Below are positions 35,394 to 44,300 of a stretch of DNA of 64,000 nt, in pieces. The notes beneath the pieces are model-generated. The model did not search any database. It was not told the origin of the DNA and worked only from the letters and a program-made list of their open reading frames with translations. The stretch's first letter is position 1. Every line of letters begins with the position of its first letter. The translations under genes and the position numbers were made by a program. Origin of the DNA: Alloalcanivorax venustensis ISO4 (GTDB lineage Bacteria; Pseudomonadota; Gammaproteobacteria; Pseudomonadales; Alcanivoracaceae); NCBI RefSeq assembly GCF_015356855.1, contig NZ_ARXR01000010.1, positions 1 to 64,000 of the forward strand, written 5' to 3'.

Positions 35394-35459
35394 GATTGCA
35401 GCCAGGCGGCCGCCGCGTACAACGTCGCGCGGCCCGCCCAGCCCACACAGGAGAACACC

Positions 35460-37496
35460 ATGGCGGCCAACGGTTATTCCCACCTGCTTTCCCCCCTGGA
35501 TCTGGGGCACACCCGGCTCAAGAACCGGGTGATCATGGGGTCCATGCACACCGGCCTGGAAGACCGTTTCTGGCACTACCCGAAGCTGGCCGCCTATTTC
35601 GCCGAGCGGGCGCGGGGCGGGGTGGCCCTGTCCGTGACCGGTGGTATCAACCCCAACCGCCACGGCTGGTTCTACCCGCTGTCCGGCACCTTCAACAGCA
35701 AGCTGGATATCCGCAACCACCGCAAGATCACCGAGGCGGTGCACCGCGAAGGCGGCAAGATCGCGCTGCAGGTGCTGCACGCCGGCCGCTACAGCTACCA
35801 CCCGTTCTCCCGCTCCGCCTCGGCGATCAAAAGCCCGATCAACCCGTTCAAGCCCAAGGCCATGAGCACCCGCGAAGTGCGCTCCACGGTGCAGGACTTC
35901 GCGCGCACCGCCGAGCTGGCCAAGGAAGCCGGCTACGACGGCGTGGAAATCATGGGCTCCGAGGGCTATCTGATTAATCAGTTCACCGCGCCGCGCACCA
36001 ACAAGCGCAGCGACGAGTACGGCGGCAGCGCCGAAAACCGCCGCCGCTTCCCGGTGGAGATCGTCGAGGAAACCCGCCGCCGCTGCGGCGAGGACTTCAT
36101 CATCATGTACCGCCTCTCGGTGATTGATCTGGTGCCCGACGGCAGCACCCGCGAGGAAGTGCTGGATCTGGCCCGCGCCATCGAAAAAGCCGGCGCCAGC
36201 CTGATCAACAGCGGCATCGGCTGGCACGAAGCGCGGGTGCCCACCATCGTCACCTCGGTGCCCCGGGCGGCGTTCGCGGAAGTCACCCGCCAGGTGAAAA
36301 ACGTGGTGTCGATCCCGGTGGTGGCCTCCAACCGGATCAACGATCCGGACACCGCCGAGCGCATCATCGCCAGCGGCCAGGCGGACGCGGTGTCCATGGC
36401 CCGGCCGCTGCTGGCGGACTCGGAGTTCGTCAACAAGGCCGCCGAAGGCCGCGCCGACGAGATCAACACCTGCATCGCCTGCAACCAGGCCTGCCTGGAT
36501 CATACCTTCGAGCTCAAGCGCGCCTCCTGCCTGGTGAACCCGCGCGCCTGCCATGAAACCGAGCTGGTCTATCTGCGCACCGCCACGCCCAAGAAAGTGG
36601 CGGTGGTGGGCGCCGGCCCCGCCGGGCTGGCCTGCGCCACGGTGGCGGCGGAGCGCGGCCACGACGTGACCCTGTTCGACCAGGCCGGCGAGATCGGCGG
36701 TCAGTTCAACATGGCCAAGGTGATCCCCGGCAAGGAAGAGTTCCACGAGACCCTGCGCTACTTTCAAAAGCGCATCGAACGCACCGGCGTCAAGGTGGTG
36801 CTGAACCGGCGCGTGGAGAGCGACGAACTGGAGCGCGAAGGTTTCCAGGAGATCGTCATCGCCACCGGGGTGTCCCCGCGCCGGCCGGGCATCGACGGCA
36901 TCGACCACGCCAAGGTGGTGTCCTACGTGGACGTGCTGCGTGGCAAGGTGCAGGTGGGCGAACGCGTGGCGATCATCGGCGCCGGCGGCATCGGCTTCGA
37001 CGTGGCGGAATTCCTGGCCGAAGCGCCCCGCGACGGCGCCCAGCCGCTGCCCGAATGGCTGGCGGAGTGGGGCGTGGATTTCAACGCGGACACCCGTGGC
37101 GGCCTGGTGGACAAGCACCCGGAAACCCCGGCGCGGAAAATCTACCTGCTGCAGCGCAAGGAAAGCACGCCGGGCAAGGGGCTGGGCAAAACCAGCGGCT
37201 GGGTGCACCGCGCCACGCTCAAACACCGCAATGTGGAAATGCTGGCCGGCTGCAGCTACGACCGCATCGACGACCACGGCCTGCATATCACCCAGAATGA
37301 CAAGCAAGGCTTGCTCCACAAACAAGGCTTGCTGGAAGTGGACCAGGTGGTGATCTGCGCCGGGCAGGAGTCCCTGCGCGAGCTGTACCAGGAAGGCGCC
37401 GCCAACCACCATCTGATCGGCGGCGCCGACCTGGCCGCCGAGCTGGACGCCAAGCGCGCCATCAAGCAAGGGTCGGAGCTTGCCGCGCGGCTGTAG
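35460..37496 (+). CDS. fadH: 2,4-dienoyl-CoA reductase (NADPH), FadH
   Basis: 678 residues with three parts: an Old-Yellow-Enzyme-like TIM barrel (1-330) that binds FMN; a 4Fe-4S motif CIACNQACLD...C...C near 338-365; and FAD/NAD(P) domains with VVGAGPAGLACA (about 382) and IIGAGGIGFDVA (about 505). It reduces 2,4-dienoyl-CoA so that unsaturated fatty acids with even-position double bonds can be oxidised. AGGAGA precedes ATG 35460. Placed under a TetR-type double operator. It ends 10 bp before a REP pair. Confidence 0.94.
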   Translation: MAANGYSHLLSPLDLGHTRLKNRVIMGSMHTGLEDRFWHYPKLAAYFAERARGGVALSVTGGINPNRHGWFYPLSGTFNSKLDIRNHRKITEAVHREGGKIALQVLHAGRYSYHPFSRSASAIKSPINPFKPKAMSTREVRSTVQDFARTAELAKEAGYDGVEIMGSEGYLINQFTAPRTNKRSDEYGGSAENRRRFPVEIVEETRRRCGEDFIIMYRLSVIDLVPDGSTREEVLDLARAIEKAGASLINSGIGWHEARVPTIVTSVPRAAFAEVTRQVKNVVSIPVVASNRINDPDTAERIIASGQADAVSMARPLLADSEFVNKAAEGRADEINTCIACNQACLDHTFELKRASCLVNPRACHETELVYLRTATPKKVAVVGAGPAGLACATVAAERGHDVTLFDQAGEIGGQFNMAKVIPGKEEFHETLRYFQKRIERTGVKVVLNRRVESDELEREGFQEIVIATGVSPRRPGIDGIDHAKVVSYVDVLRGKVQVGERVAIIGAGGIGFDVAEFLAEAPRDGAQPLPEWLAEWGVDFNADTRGGLVDKHPETPARKIYLLQRKESTPGKGLGKTSGWVHRATLKHRNVEMLAGCSYDRIDDHGLHITQNDKQGLLHKQGLLEVDQVVICAGQESLRELYQEGAANHHLIGGADLAAELDAKRAIKQGSELAARL

Positions 37497-37506
37497 CCGC
37501 GCGCTC

Positions 37507-37646
37507 GTAGGAGCGGGCCTTGCCCGCGAAAGGCCGGCAAAGCCGGCCGGCAGGATTCCAGAGAGGGTGTTGGTGCTGTCGTTAGAAATCTCTCTGGCAT
37601 CCTGCCGGTAGCTTCGCTCCCTTTCGCGGGCGAGGCCCGCTCCTAC
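37507..37646. repeat. Inverted REP pair between convergent fadH and acyl-CoA dehydrogenase genes
   Basis: Left unit GTAGGAGCGGGCCTTGCCCG...CAGGATTCCAGAGAGG, centre GTGTTGGTGCTGTCGTTAG, and an inverted right unit ending GGCCCGCTCCTAC. Between convergent genes, as for the other two pairs. Confidence 0.82.
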
Positions 37647-37656
37647 AAGGTGGTTT

Positions 37657-38859
37657 TTATTTTAGCTCTTTGGAAGTCAGGCCGAGGACGCGGCGGGCGA
37701 TGATCAGCTTCTGGATCTGCTGGGTGCCTTCGAAGATGTCGAGGATCTTGGAGTCCCGCGCCCATTTCTCCAGCAGCTCGTCCTCGGTGTAGCCGATGGA
37801 GCCGGCCAGTTCCACGCATTTGAGGGTGACGTAGTTGCCCACGCGGCCGGCCTTGGCCTTGGAGATCGACGCTTCCACCGAGTTGGACTGCTTGTTGTCG
37901 GCCATCCAGGCCGCTTTCATGGCCAGCCAGTAGGCCGCTTCCCATTCCGCTTCCATGCGGTACAGCTCCGCCTCGGCGGCGCTGGCGTTGTCCACCGGCT
38001 TGCCGTAGTCGTACTCGATCGCTTCGCTGAGCAGTTCCCGGGTCCGTTCCAGCGACGCCTTGGCCACTCCCAGGGCGAAGCAGGCCACCAGCGGGCGGGT
38101 GTTGTCGAAGGTTTCCATCACGCCGCCGAAGCCCTTGGTGTCCACCTCGGGGTTGCCGAGCAGGTTCTCTTTGGGCACCCGGCAATCGTTGAAGGTGATG
38201 GCGGCGGTGTCGGAGGCGCGAATGCCGAGCTTCTTCTCCAGACGCGCCAGCTCCATGCCGGGCGTGCCCCATTCCACCACGAACGACTTGATCGCCGCGC
38301 GGCCCAGCTTCGGGTCCAGGCTGGCCCACACCACCACGCAGTCGGCGCGCTCGCCGGAGGTGACGTAGATCTTCTCGCCGTTGAGCACATAGTGGTCGCC
38401 GTCTTCCTTGGCGGTGGTGCGGATCGCCGCCGAGTCGGAGCCGGCGCCGGGCTCGGTGATCGCCATGGCCGCCCATTTGCCCTTGAAGCGCTCCAGCTGC
38501 TCGTCGGTGGCGACCGCGGCGATGGCCGCGTTACCCAGGCCCTGGCGCGGCATGGCGAGCAGAAAGCCGGTGTCGCCGTAGCAGAATTCCAGGGCGCCCA
38601 GGCAGGTCATCATGTTGGCGCCGTTCTTCACGCCGCCGTCTTCCTGCACCTTGCCCTTGCCGGTCTGGCTGGCGCCGGCGGAGTTGGCCGGGTCGCCTTC
38701 GTTGAAGCCGTCCAGCACCGAGGCGACCATGTCGAGCTCCTTGGGGCGCTGGTGTTCGGCACGGTCGTATTTGCGGGAGATGGGCCGGAAGGTGTTCAGG
38801 GCCACCTGCCGGGCATTGTTGATCACCGGTTTGAATTTCTTCGGAATCTCGATGTTCAT
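37657..38859 (-). CDS. Acyl-CoA dehydrogenase (with the usual C-terminal catalytic Glu)
   Basis: 400 residues. FAD site region MAITEPGAGSDSAAIRTTA (about 132-150) and GEKIYVTSGERAD (about 162-174). The C-terminal stretch KWARDSKILDIFEGTQQIQ has the catalytic Glu of MCAD-type enzymes. The long N-terminus with NEGDPANSAGASQTGKGKVQ before the helical domain is uncommon. I chose ATG 38859; the frame is open up to 39291 but runs opposite to the next gene's real frame. It starts 31 bp after the second dehydrogenase. The pair is probably co-transcribed and may form one enzyme. Confidence 0.93.
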   Translation of the reverse strand: MNIEIPKKFKPVINNARQVALNTFRPISRKYDRAEHQRPKELDMVASVLDGFNEGDPANSAGASQTGKGKVQEDGGVKNGANMMTCLGALEFCYGDTGFLLAMPRQGLGNAAIAAVATDEQLERFKGKWAAMAITEPGAGSDSAAIRTTAKEDGDHYVLNGEKIYVTSGERADCVVVWASLDPKLGRAAIKSFVVEWGTPGMELARLEKKLGIRASDTAAITFNDCRVPKENLLGNPEVDTKGFGGVMETFDNTRPLVACFALGVAKASLERTRELLSEAIEYDYGKPVDNASAAEAELYRMEAEWEAAYWLAMKAAWMADNKQSNSVEASISKAKAGRVGNYVTLKCVELAGSIGYTEDELLEKWARDSKILDIFEGTQQIQKLIIARRVLGLTSKELK

Positions 38860-38890
38860 GCTGTCTCTTCCGTTATGGGTGCGGGCGGCG

Positions 38891-40198
38891 TTACAGGTGC
38901 AGGCCGCCGAAGACCACGCCGATCGCGCGCAGATCGCGATACCAGCGTTCCACCGGGTATTCGTGGGTAAAACCGTGGCCGCCCAGCAGCTGGACGCCGT
39001 CGGTGCCGATCTGCATCGCCTTGTCCTTGACCAGGGTGCGGGCCAGGTGCGTCTCGCGCTGGAACGGCTTGCCTTGCTCGGCCCGGCACACGGCGCGGTA
39101 GGTGAGCATGCGCATGGCGTCCAGCTCGATGGCGATATCGGCGACCATGAACGCCACCGCCTGGCGGTGGCTGATCGGCTCGCCGAACGCTTTGCGTTCG
39201 TTGCAGTAGGGCACCACGTAGTCGAGCACCGCCTGGGCGGTTCCGATGGCCAGCGCGCACCAGGCCAGGGTGCCCAGATCGATGAACTCACGGTAGTTGA
39301 AATCGTCGTCGCCGAGGCGGTTGGCGTCGGGCACGCGCACCTTGTCCAGCAGCAGCGGCCGCTGACCGCTGGCGCGGATGCCCATGGCCGGGTCGTCGCC
39401 GGCGCTGAGGCCCTCGCTGCCGCCCTCGACGATGAACACCGCCGGACCGTCGCCGGTTTCGGCGGCGACCAGGAACAGCTCCGCTTCGGCGGCCAGCGGC
39501 ACCAGGGATTTCTCGCCGCTGAGCAGCCAGTCGTCGCCGTCGCGGGTGGCGGTGGTGCGCAGCGTCATGGGATCGAACAGCGGACGCGGCTCGCACACCG
39601 CGATGGTGGCCAGGGGCGCGTCCTCACCGGCGAAGGTGGACAGATATTTATCCTGCTGCACGGCGGAGCCCCAGCGGGTCAGGGCGTTGGCCACGCCCAT
39701 CGGCGCCAGCACCGCCACCGCCTGGCCCATGTCGCCGCGCGCCAGCTCCTCGGCCACCAGCATGCTGGTCACCGTGGAGCGTTCGGCGGCGGCGCCGCCC
39801 AGGGCTTCGGGTACGGCGAAGAAATTCAGGCCCAGTTCCCGGGCCTGGCTTTGCACGTCGTCGCTGGTGCGTTGCTCGGCGTCCGACTGTTCCGCGTTTT
39901 CGCGCAGCACCTCGGCGGCGAAGGCCCGCACGCTGTCGCGGATCATCTGCTGCTCGTCGGTGATGCCCAGGTCGAACAGGCCGGTGGTGTGCCCCGGCGC
40001 GTCGAGACGCTGCGGCTTGTCGGACGGATTGTTGGATTTAAACGCGCGGGCGCTGGTGGTGATCACCTGGAAGCCGCCCTTGGTGAGGCGGTAGGCAAGC
40101 CGCTCCGCGGTGTGGCGCATACCCAGGCGGTCGAGCATCGATGAGCCGGCCAGCCGGTTCAGCGCGCTCAGGGCAAAGCCGATTGCGTCTTTCGCCAT
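38891..40198 (-). CDS. Acyl-CoA dehydrogenase paralogue lacking the usual catalytic Glu
   Basis: 435 residues. An extra N-terminal segment of about 65 residues precedes the acyl-CoA dehydrogenase fold (DEQQMIRDSVRAFA at about 80). The FAD/substrate regions are recognisable but atypical (ATIAVCEPRPLFDP, LSGEKSLVPLA), and the C-terminal motif is GGHGFTHEYPVERWYRD. Where MCAD has the catalytic base (IYEGT), this protein ends VVFGGLHL and stops. A base elsewhere on helix G, as in long-chain enzymes, is possible. Upstream partner of the dehydrogenase at 37657; a hetero-oligomer is possible. Confidence 0.9.
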   Translation of the reverse strand: MAKDAIGFALSALNRLAGSSMLDRLGMRHTAERLAYRLTKGGFQVITTSARAFKSNNPSDKPQRLDAPGHTTGLFDLGITDEQQMIRDSVRAFAAEVLRENAEQSDAEQRTSDDVQSQARELGLNFFAVPEALGGAAAERSTVTSMLVAEELARGDMGQAVAVLAPMGVANALTRWGSAVQQDKYLSTFAGEDAPLATIAVCEPRPLFDPMTLRTTATRDGDDWLLSGEKSLVPLAAEAELFLVAAETGDGPAVFIVEGGSEGLSAGDDPAMGIRASGQRPLLLDKVRVPDANRLGDDDFNYREFIDLGTLAWCALAIGTAQAVLDYVVPYCNERKAFGEPISHRQAVAFMVADIAIELDAMRMLTYRAVCRAEQGKPFQRETHLARTLVKDKAMQIGTDGVQLLGGHGFTHEYPVERWYRDLRAIGVVFGGLHL

Positions 40199-40334
40199 GA
40201 TCCCTTCCCGTTATTCAGTGGTAACGAATGAAGGTTGATTATCAGGCAGATCGGCTGAGTCTCATTGACTCCCTTGCCTTTCGCGCACGGCGACGCGGCC
40301 ACCGGCTGTTTCTACGGCCAACTTTCAACGCCAA

Positions 40335-40366
40335 CAAAAAAGGGCCGGCGGATGCCGGCCCTTTTT
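40335..40366. terminator. Rho-independent terminator after the OmpA-type porin gene
   Basis: A nine-base perfect stem AGGGCCGGC / GCCGGCCCT (40341-40349, 40354-40362) with loop GGAT, flanked by A-runs and T-runs on opposite sides. It can therefore work on both strands. It lies 25 bp downstream of the minus-strand ompA-like stop. Confidence 0.9.
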
Positions 40367-40390
40367 GGGTTGAAGAGAACGCTGGACGAC

Positions 40391-41575
40391 TTAGTCGTTG
40401 TCGTACTGCGCTTCTTCGGTGGTGGCTTTCATGATCGCTTCCACGCGGCGGTTCTGAGCGCGGCCGTCGCGAGTGCTGTTGTCAGCAATCGGCTTGGCTT
40501 CGCCGTAACCTTCGGTGGTGATCCGGCTCTCATCGATGCCGAACTCTTCGACCATGACACGCTTCACCGCATCCGCACGCTTCTCGGAAAGCTGCTGATT
40601 GTAAGAAGCAGCGCCGGTGCTGTCGGTATGACCTTCGAGGATCAGGTCAGCGGACGGATACTGGTACATCTGATCGCTCAGACCTTCCAGTTCCGGGTAG
40701 GAGGTTTCGCGCACTTCCGCTTTGTCGAGACCAAACTCAACGTACAGGGTTTCGCGCACGTCCTTGGTCAGGTACTCCTGACAGCCTTTATCGTCAACCT
40801 TGGCGCGTGCCGGCGTATCCGGGCACTCGTCCTTGCTGTTTACGACGCCGTCGCCGTCGTCATCCAGCTCACAGCCCTGAGCGTCAACACTGGCGCCCGC
40901 GGGAGTGCCGGGGCAGCGGTCGTTGGAATCCGGTACACCGTCGTTGTCGCTGTCGGTGGCGGTTTCGGTAACCGGCTCGGGTTTCGGCTCTTCGTCATAC
41001 TGTGCGCCGACCAGAACGTTCAGGGCGGCGTAGACCTGGCCGTCCCAGCGCTCGGAGCGGAAGCTGTATGTGGGGCGTGCGCCGACGTCGATCAGGAAGT
41101 TGTCGGCGAGTGCGGTTTGTACACCGAACTCGATGCCGCCGGTGGTTTCCTTGAAGTCATCGTCGCTTTCGGTGTTGAACTCGGTGCGGGTTTCACCGGC
41201 GCCGAGACCGACATAGCTTTCGATCGGGCCGTCGCCGTTGAAGTGACGGCGCAGGCTGGCGAAATTGTTCCGCAGGTACACTTCGCCGTCGCTGGTGGAC
41301 ATGTTGTTGCGATCGTACCAGGCCTGTACGGACCAGTTTTCGCTGAAGCGATAACCGATCTGGGCGCCGGGCATGGTCACGGTATCGTTTTCGTAGACGT
41401 TGTCGGCGAAGTAGCCGTCGCCTTCGTAGTGATCACCGATATCCAGCCAGCTCTGGCCGATGTGACCACCCAGGTAGAAATACCGATCCGGAATGGTGTC
41501 CTCGGCAACGGCCGTAGTAGCAACGGCTAACGATGCGCAAGCAATACTGGATGCGAGAAAGCGTTTGGCGTCCAT
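40391..41575 (-). CDS. OmpA family outer membrane protein (OprF-like)
   Basis: 394 residues. Signal peptide about 1-24. N-terminal beta-barrel region (about 25-205) with aromatic-rich strands. Then a calcium-binding thrombospondin-3-like segment with DSDNDGVPDSNDRCPGTP and DDDGDGVVNSKDECPDTP (about 215-265). The C-terminal peptidoglycan-binding OmpA domain has LEGHTDSTG and NRRVEAIM. I chose ATG 41575 (AAGGAG upstream) over 41614. Codon choice looks less GC-biased than neighbours, as expected for a highly expressed porin. A perfect terminator follows. Confidence 0.93.
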   Translation of the reverse strand: MDAKRFLASSIACASLAVATTAVAEDTIPDRYFYLGGHIGQSWLDIGDHYEGDGYFADNVYENDTVTMPGAQIGYRFSENWSVQAWYDRNNMSTSDGEVYLRNNFASLRRHFNGDGPIESYVGLGAGETRTEFNTESDDDFKETTGGIEFGVQTALADNFLIDVGARPTYSFRSERWDGQVYAALNVLVGAQYDEEPKPEPVTETATDSDNDGVPDSNDRCPGTPAGASVDAQGCELDDDGDGVVNSKDECPDTPARAKVDDKGCQEYLTKDVRETLYVEFGLDKAEVRETSYPELEGLSDQMYQYPSADLILEGHTDSTGAASYNQQLSEKRADAVKRVMVEEFGIDESRITTEGYGEAKPIADNSTRDGRAQNRRVEAIMKATTEEAQYDND

Positions 41576-41662
41576 AGCTCCTTCCTTGTTTTTTAGTAGG
41601 CAGAAATTCAGCATCCGCAGTTTTGCTCCCTGAGACTTAACTGTAAATGCCAGTAAGGAGTT

Positions 41663-41691
41663 TAATAAACAAATTTACAAAGGGGCGGCAA
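41663..41691 (-). promoter_or_regulatory. Candidate sigma70 promoter of the OmpA-type gene
   Basis: On the minus strand: TTGCCG (41691-41686), 17-bp spacer, TTATTA (41668-41663), in an AT-rich 187-bp gap. About 87 bp of leader would remain before ATG 41575. Assigned by eye only. Confidence 0.4.
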
Positions 41692-41762
41692 GAAAGGTGT
41701 GAAAAAGAATAATTTTTGTAAAAAATAGGTTTTTATTGTGAGTGGGGTGTGATGATTAAGTG

Positions 41763-42530
41763 TTAAGCGGGGCGGTCGGAGTGGCGATGCTCGTTACGGC
41801 TTTGATACAACGCGTAATCGGCCTCATTGAGAAGGGCGTTGAGCCGGCGGCCGCTGTTCTCGGTGCTGGCCGCGCCAATACGGATCTCAAAGCCCGCCAG
41901 GCCTTCGTCGGTCTGCACCTGGATGCTGGCGGTGAGCGAACGCAACCCTTCCGCCATGTGCAAGGCGTCGTTGAAATCGGTGTGCGGCAAAACCAGCAGA
42001 AACTGCGCACCGTCGATGCGGCCGAACAGATCGCTTTCGCGGATTTTATCGCGAATGCGTTCAGAAAAAATCCGTAATAACCGGTCGCCGGTGTGACGTC
42101 CGTACCGATCGGCGATATCCACGAAGTCGACGATGTCCACCAATAAAATCGATACCGGATGATCGTGGCGCTGGCTGAGCGACAATTCCCGCTCAAGCAT
42201 GCTCATAAGATGGGGACGGTTGAACAAACCGGTGAGATGGTCTTCGCGGGCCTGCTGACGCAGCTTCCGGTTGTCGCGGGTCACCGCCGCCAGTTTCGCC
42301 AGCAGCGGATAGCACAAAGGCGGAACCAGCAGCAGGGGGATCAACAGCGCCAGCGACAGCGCCGCCAGCCAGTCGCGTTGGCCGGTGAGCAGCACGCCCA
42401 CGGTGGTAATCAACAGGGAGGCCACCAGACTGATCACGGTGAACACGGCGGTCAGGCGCAAGGCGAAAAAGCGGTCGGAATTGAGAACCGGTGTGTAGTG
42501 GCTGAAGCGACCTTCCGGTGCACTGGCCAT
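41763..42530 (-). CDS. Membrane GGDEF-domain protein with degenerate active site
   Basis: 255 residues. Two hydrophobic segments (about 25-47 and 52-76), then a GGDEF domain (about 93-250): DHLTGLFNR, VSILLVDIVDFVDIADRYG and YALYQSRNE are intact. The signature where GGDEF should stand reads DGAQF (in GRIDGAQFLLVLP), so the central acidic residues are lost. Likely no diguanylate cyclase activity; a regulatory or GTP-binding role is possible. Start ATG 42530. A monocistronic position between ompA and the chalcone-isomerase-like gene. Confidence 0.88.
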   Translation of the reverse strand: MASAPEGRFSHYTPVLNSDRFFALRLTAVFTVISLVASLLITTVGVLLTGQRDWLAALSLALLIPLLLVPPLCYPLLAKLAAVTRDNRKLRQQAREDHLTGLFNRPHLMSMLERELSLSQRHDHPVSILLVDIVDFVDIADRYGRHTGDRLLRIFSERIRDKIRESDLFGRIDGAQFLLVLPHTDFNDALHMAEGLRSLTASIQVQTDEGLAGFEIRIGAASTENSGRRLNALLNEADYALYQSRNEHRHSDRPA

Positions 42531-42604
42531 TAACGCCCCCCACGGCTGCGGTTAAAGGGAGAAGTATCCGGTCTGGGGGGCGAGGGTGCAAGACCCCGGC
42601 GGGA

Positions 42605-43135
42605 TCAGGGCTCCACGGAGAGCAGCTCCTCCTTGAGACTGTCGGAATAGGGATCCTCACCGAACCAGATGGAAAAGTAGGCCTGGGCGAAGTCCTCGCC
42701 CTGTTCCTCGGCCAGCTTTTCACCGTTGAGGCGCAACACCATGGACTGATCCTCATCGTAGTCCAGCGTGTAGCGGTCGCCGTCGCGGGTGGTTCGGTAG
42801 TGGCTGTTAAAGTTGTCGATGCGCTCTTTCAAGGTTTCGAAGGTCTCTTCGCTGACGTTGCGTTCGATCATCTTGCGCGCCGCCTTGGCGAAGGCGTCGC
42901 CGGGCACCTCCCGATTGTAGCCGAAGGCCAGACGCATGGGCGGCGCCAGCGGATCGGAGGCGCCGCAGTCGGCGCGGAACAGCGACGCCTGGCCGACGTT
43001 GAACACTTTAAGCGCCTTGACGTCAGCGCTGGAGCAGCGCGACATGTCTTCGAAGTCAGCGGCATGGGCGCCGCTTCCCAGCGCCATGGAAACCAACAAA
43101 GCAAGCGGCAGTGTCAGGGATGCTCGCGCAGCCAT
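42605..43135 (-). CDS. Chalcone-isomerase-like periplasmic protein
   Basis: 176 residues. Signal peptide about 1-25 (GAHA). The mature part matches the bacterial chalcone isomerase-like family in its VGQASLFRADCG strand, a run LAFGYNREVPGDAFAKAARKMIERN, and a C-terminal motif FAQAYFSIWFGEDPYSDSLKEELL. Bacterial members bind lipids or fatty acids in a split-barrel pocket rather than chalcones. It overlaps the upstream lipoprotein by 22 bp. Part of a lipid-related cluster. ATG 43135 has AGGAGG upstream. Confidence 0.83.
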   Translation of the reverse strand: MAARASLTLPLALLVSMALGSGAHAADFEDMSRCSSADVKALKVFNVGQASLFRADCGASDPLAPPMRLAFGYNREVPGDAFAKAARKMIERNVSEETFETLKERIDNFNSHYRTTRDGDRYTLDYDEDQSMVLRLNGEKLAEEQGEDFAQAYFSIWFGEDPYSDSLKEELLSVEP

Positions 43136-43677
43136 CGGCTGAATCCTCCTAGAATGGGAAGTTGCTGGTCCAGGCCCTGGCTGCTGTCCCAGAAGTCCTG
43201 GTGAAAAATCACTTTGCCCTGGTCATCGAAACGAAGATGGGAGACACCGATGGTGCGAACGTCCCGTTCGCTGCCGAGGATGCTGAAACGGGTCTCCATG
43301 AACCACAGCAAAAAGAAGTCTTCACCGTCTTGCCAGCGGTTCTGGATATCCAGACTCATGTAATCAAGCCGCTCGGCGGTTTTCAGTAAGTGCGCCTTGA
43401 GCTGGTCGCGTCGGTAGACGGTGGACAAGGTATCGTTGAAGTAGATGTCCTCGGCGTAGACGTCCTCGATGTGGTTCTCGATATGGTCCGCGTCGATCGG
43501 CGAGTACAGCGCCACGAAGCGATCCACGGCCTGATCCGACACCCGGGTGCTGCCGGGCCGTTCGCGCACCGCCTGTTCATAGAGGTGGGCATAACCGGAA
43601 GGGCCGTCCGCGCGGCTGGCGCAGCCGGTGACGGCGACCAGTAACAGGGCGATGAGCGGTAGCCGATTCGATTTCAT
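43114..43677 (-). CDS. SnoaL/NTF2-like lipoprotein
   Basis: 187 residues. Lipobox LLVAVTGC (Cys about 18). The mature part has the NTF2-like cone fold: VDRFVALYSPIDADHIENHIEDVYAEDIYFNDTL, then strands with HLRFDDQGKVIFHQDFWD. The same family often sits beside CFA-like, DUF2878 and DUF1295 genes. I chose ATG 43677 (lipoprotein signal) over 43698. Divergent from the DUF2878 gene with 83 bp between, a likely shared promoter region. Confidence 0.85.
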   Translation of the reverse strand: MKSNRLPLIALLLVAVTGCASRADGPSGYAHLYEQAVRERPGSTRVSDQAVDRFVALYSPIDADHIENHIEDVYAEDIYFNDTLSTVYRRDQLKAHLLKTAERLDYMSLDIQNRWQDGEDFFLLWFMETRFSILGSERDVRTIGVSHLRFDDQGKVIFHQDFWDSSQGLDQQLPILGGFSRWLREHP

Positions 43678-43760
43678 GACGCCAATGTCCGCCAGCACCG
43701 GTGAATCGACCGTGAAGCCGGTTCACGGACCATTGACGGTGGGCGGCCCAAGCTCGCCGC

Positions 43761-44300
43761 ATGAATAAATCATTCGCCGCCCTGGCGATCAACTTCGTGG
43801 GTTTTCAACTGCTCTGGTTCGTCGCCGTTTACGGTGGCGCCCATGGGTGGGGATGGGCTGCCTGGCTTGTACTGGTGGCGATGCAGGCGGGCGTGTGGGC
43901 GCTCAACCGCGCCTGGCGCGCCGACCTCGCGCTGCTCGCCGCCGGCGCCGTGGCCTGTGTGCTGTTCGAGCCGTTATGGCTGGCGCCGTCGCTGCTTGAA
44001 TACGCCGACTGGTCGCGACAGTGGGTGGCCCCGGACTGGATCTGGGCACTATGGCTGGGTTTCGCGGTGAGCTTCAACTATTGCCTGGCCTGGCTGCGCC
44101 CCAAGTTGTTGCTGGCGGCGCTGTTCGGTGCCTTCGGCGGTGTATTCTCGGTAACCGTGGGAATCAACTTCGGCGCCGCCACCACCCCGCAGGGCTGGTG
44201 GCTGCTGGCCCTGAGCTACGGCGCCGTGTGGTCGATGGTGGTGCCGGCACTGGCCTATCTGGCGCGCCGTCTCGATGAGGAACGAGGTCGTTATGCCTGA
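43761..44300 (+). CDS. DUF2878 inner-membrane protein
   Basis: 179 residues, about six hydrophobic helices (about 5-25, 30-48, 55-72, 88-108, 114-135, 143-168). Motifs such as INFVGFQLLWF at the N-terminus and LFEPLWL fit DUF2878. Function unknown; the family is conserved beside CFA-synthase-like and DUF1295 genes. The last eight bases overlap the next gene's start. Confidence 0.85.
   Translation: MNKSFAALAINFVGFQLLWFVAVYGGAHGWGWAAWLVLVAMQAGVWALNRAWRADLALLAAGAVACVLFEPLWLAPSLLEYADWSRQWVAPDWIWALWLGFAVSFNYCLAWLRPKLLLAALFGAFGGVFSVTVGINFGAATTPQGWWLLALSYGAVWSMVVPALAYLARRLDEERGRYA

Noticed and set aside
38860-39291. N-terminal extension of the acyl-CoA dehydrogenase at 37657
   Set aside because: It would overlap the other dehydrogenase in another frame with Arg/Trp-rich nonsense. 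ATG 38859 opens a normal N-terminus.
44275-44292. Upstream ATG 44275 for the DUF1295 gene
   Set aside because: ATG 44293 has the better ribosome-site spacing (GAGG); the longer start adds six polar residues ahead of the first helix.
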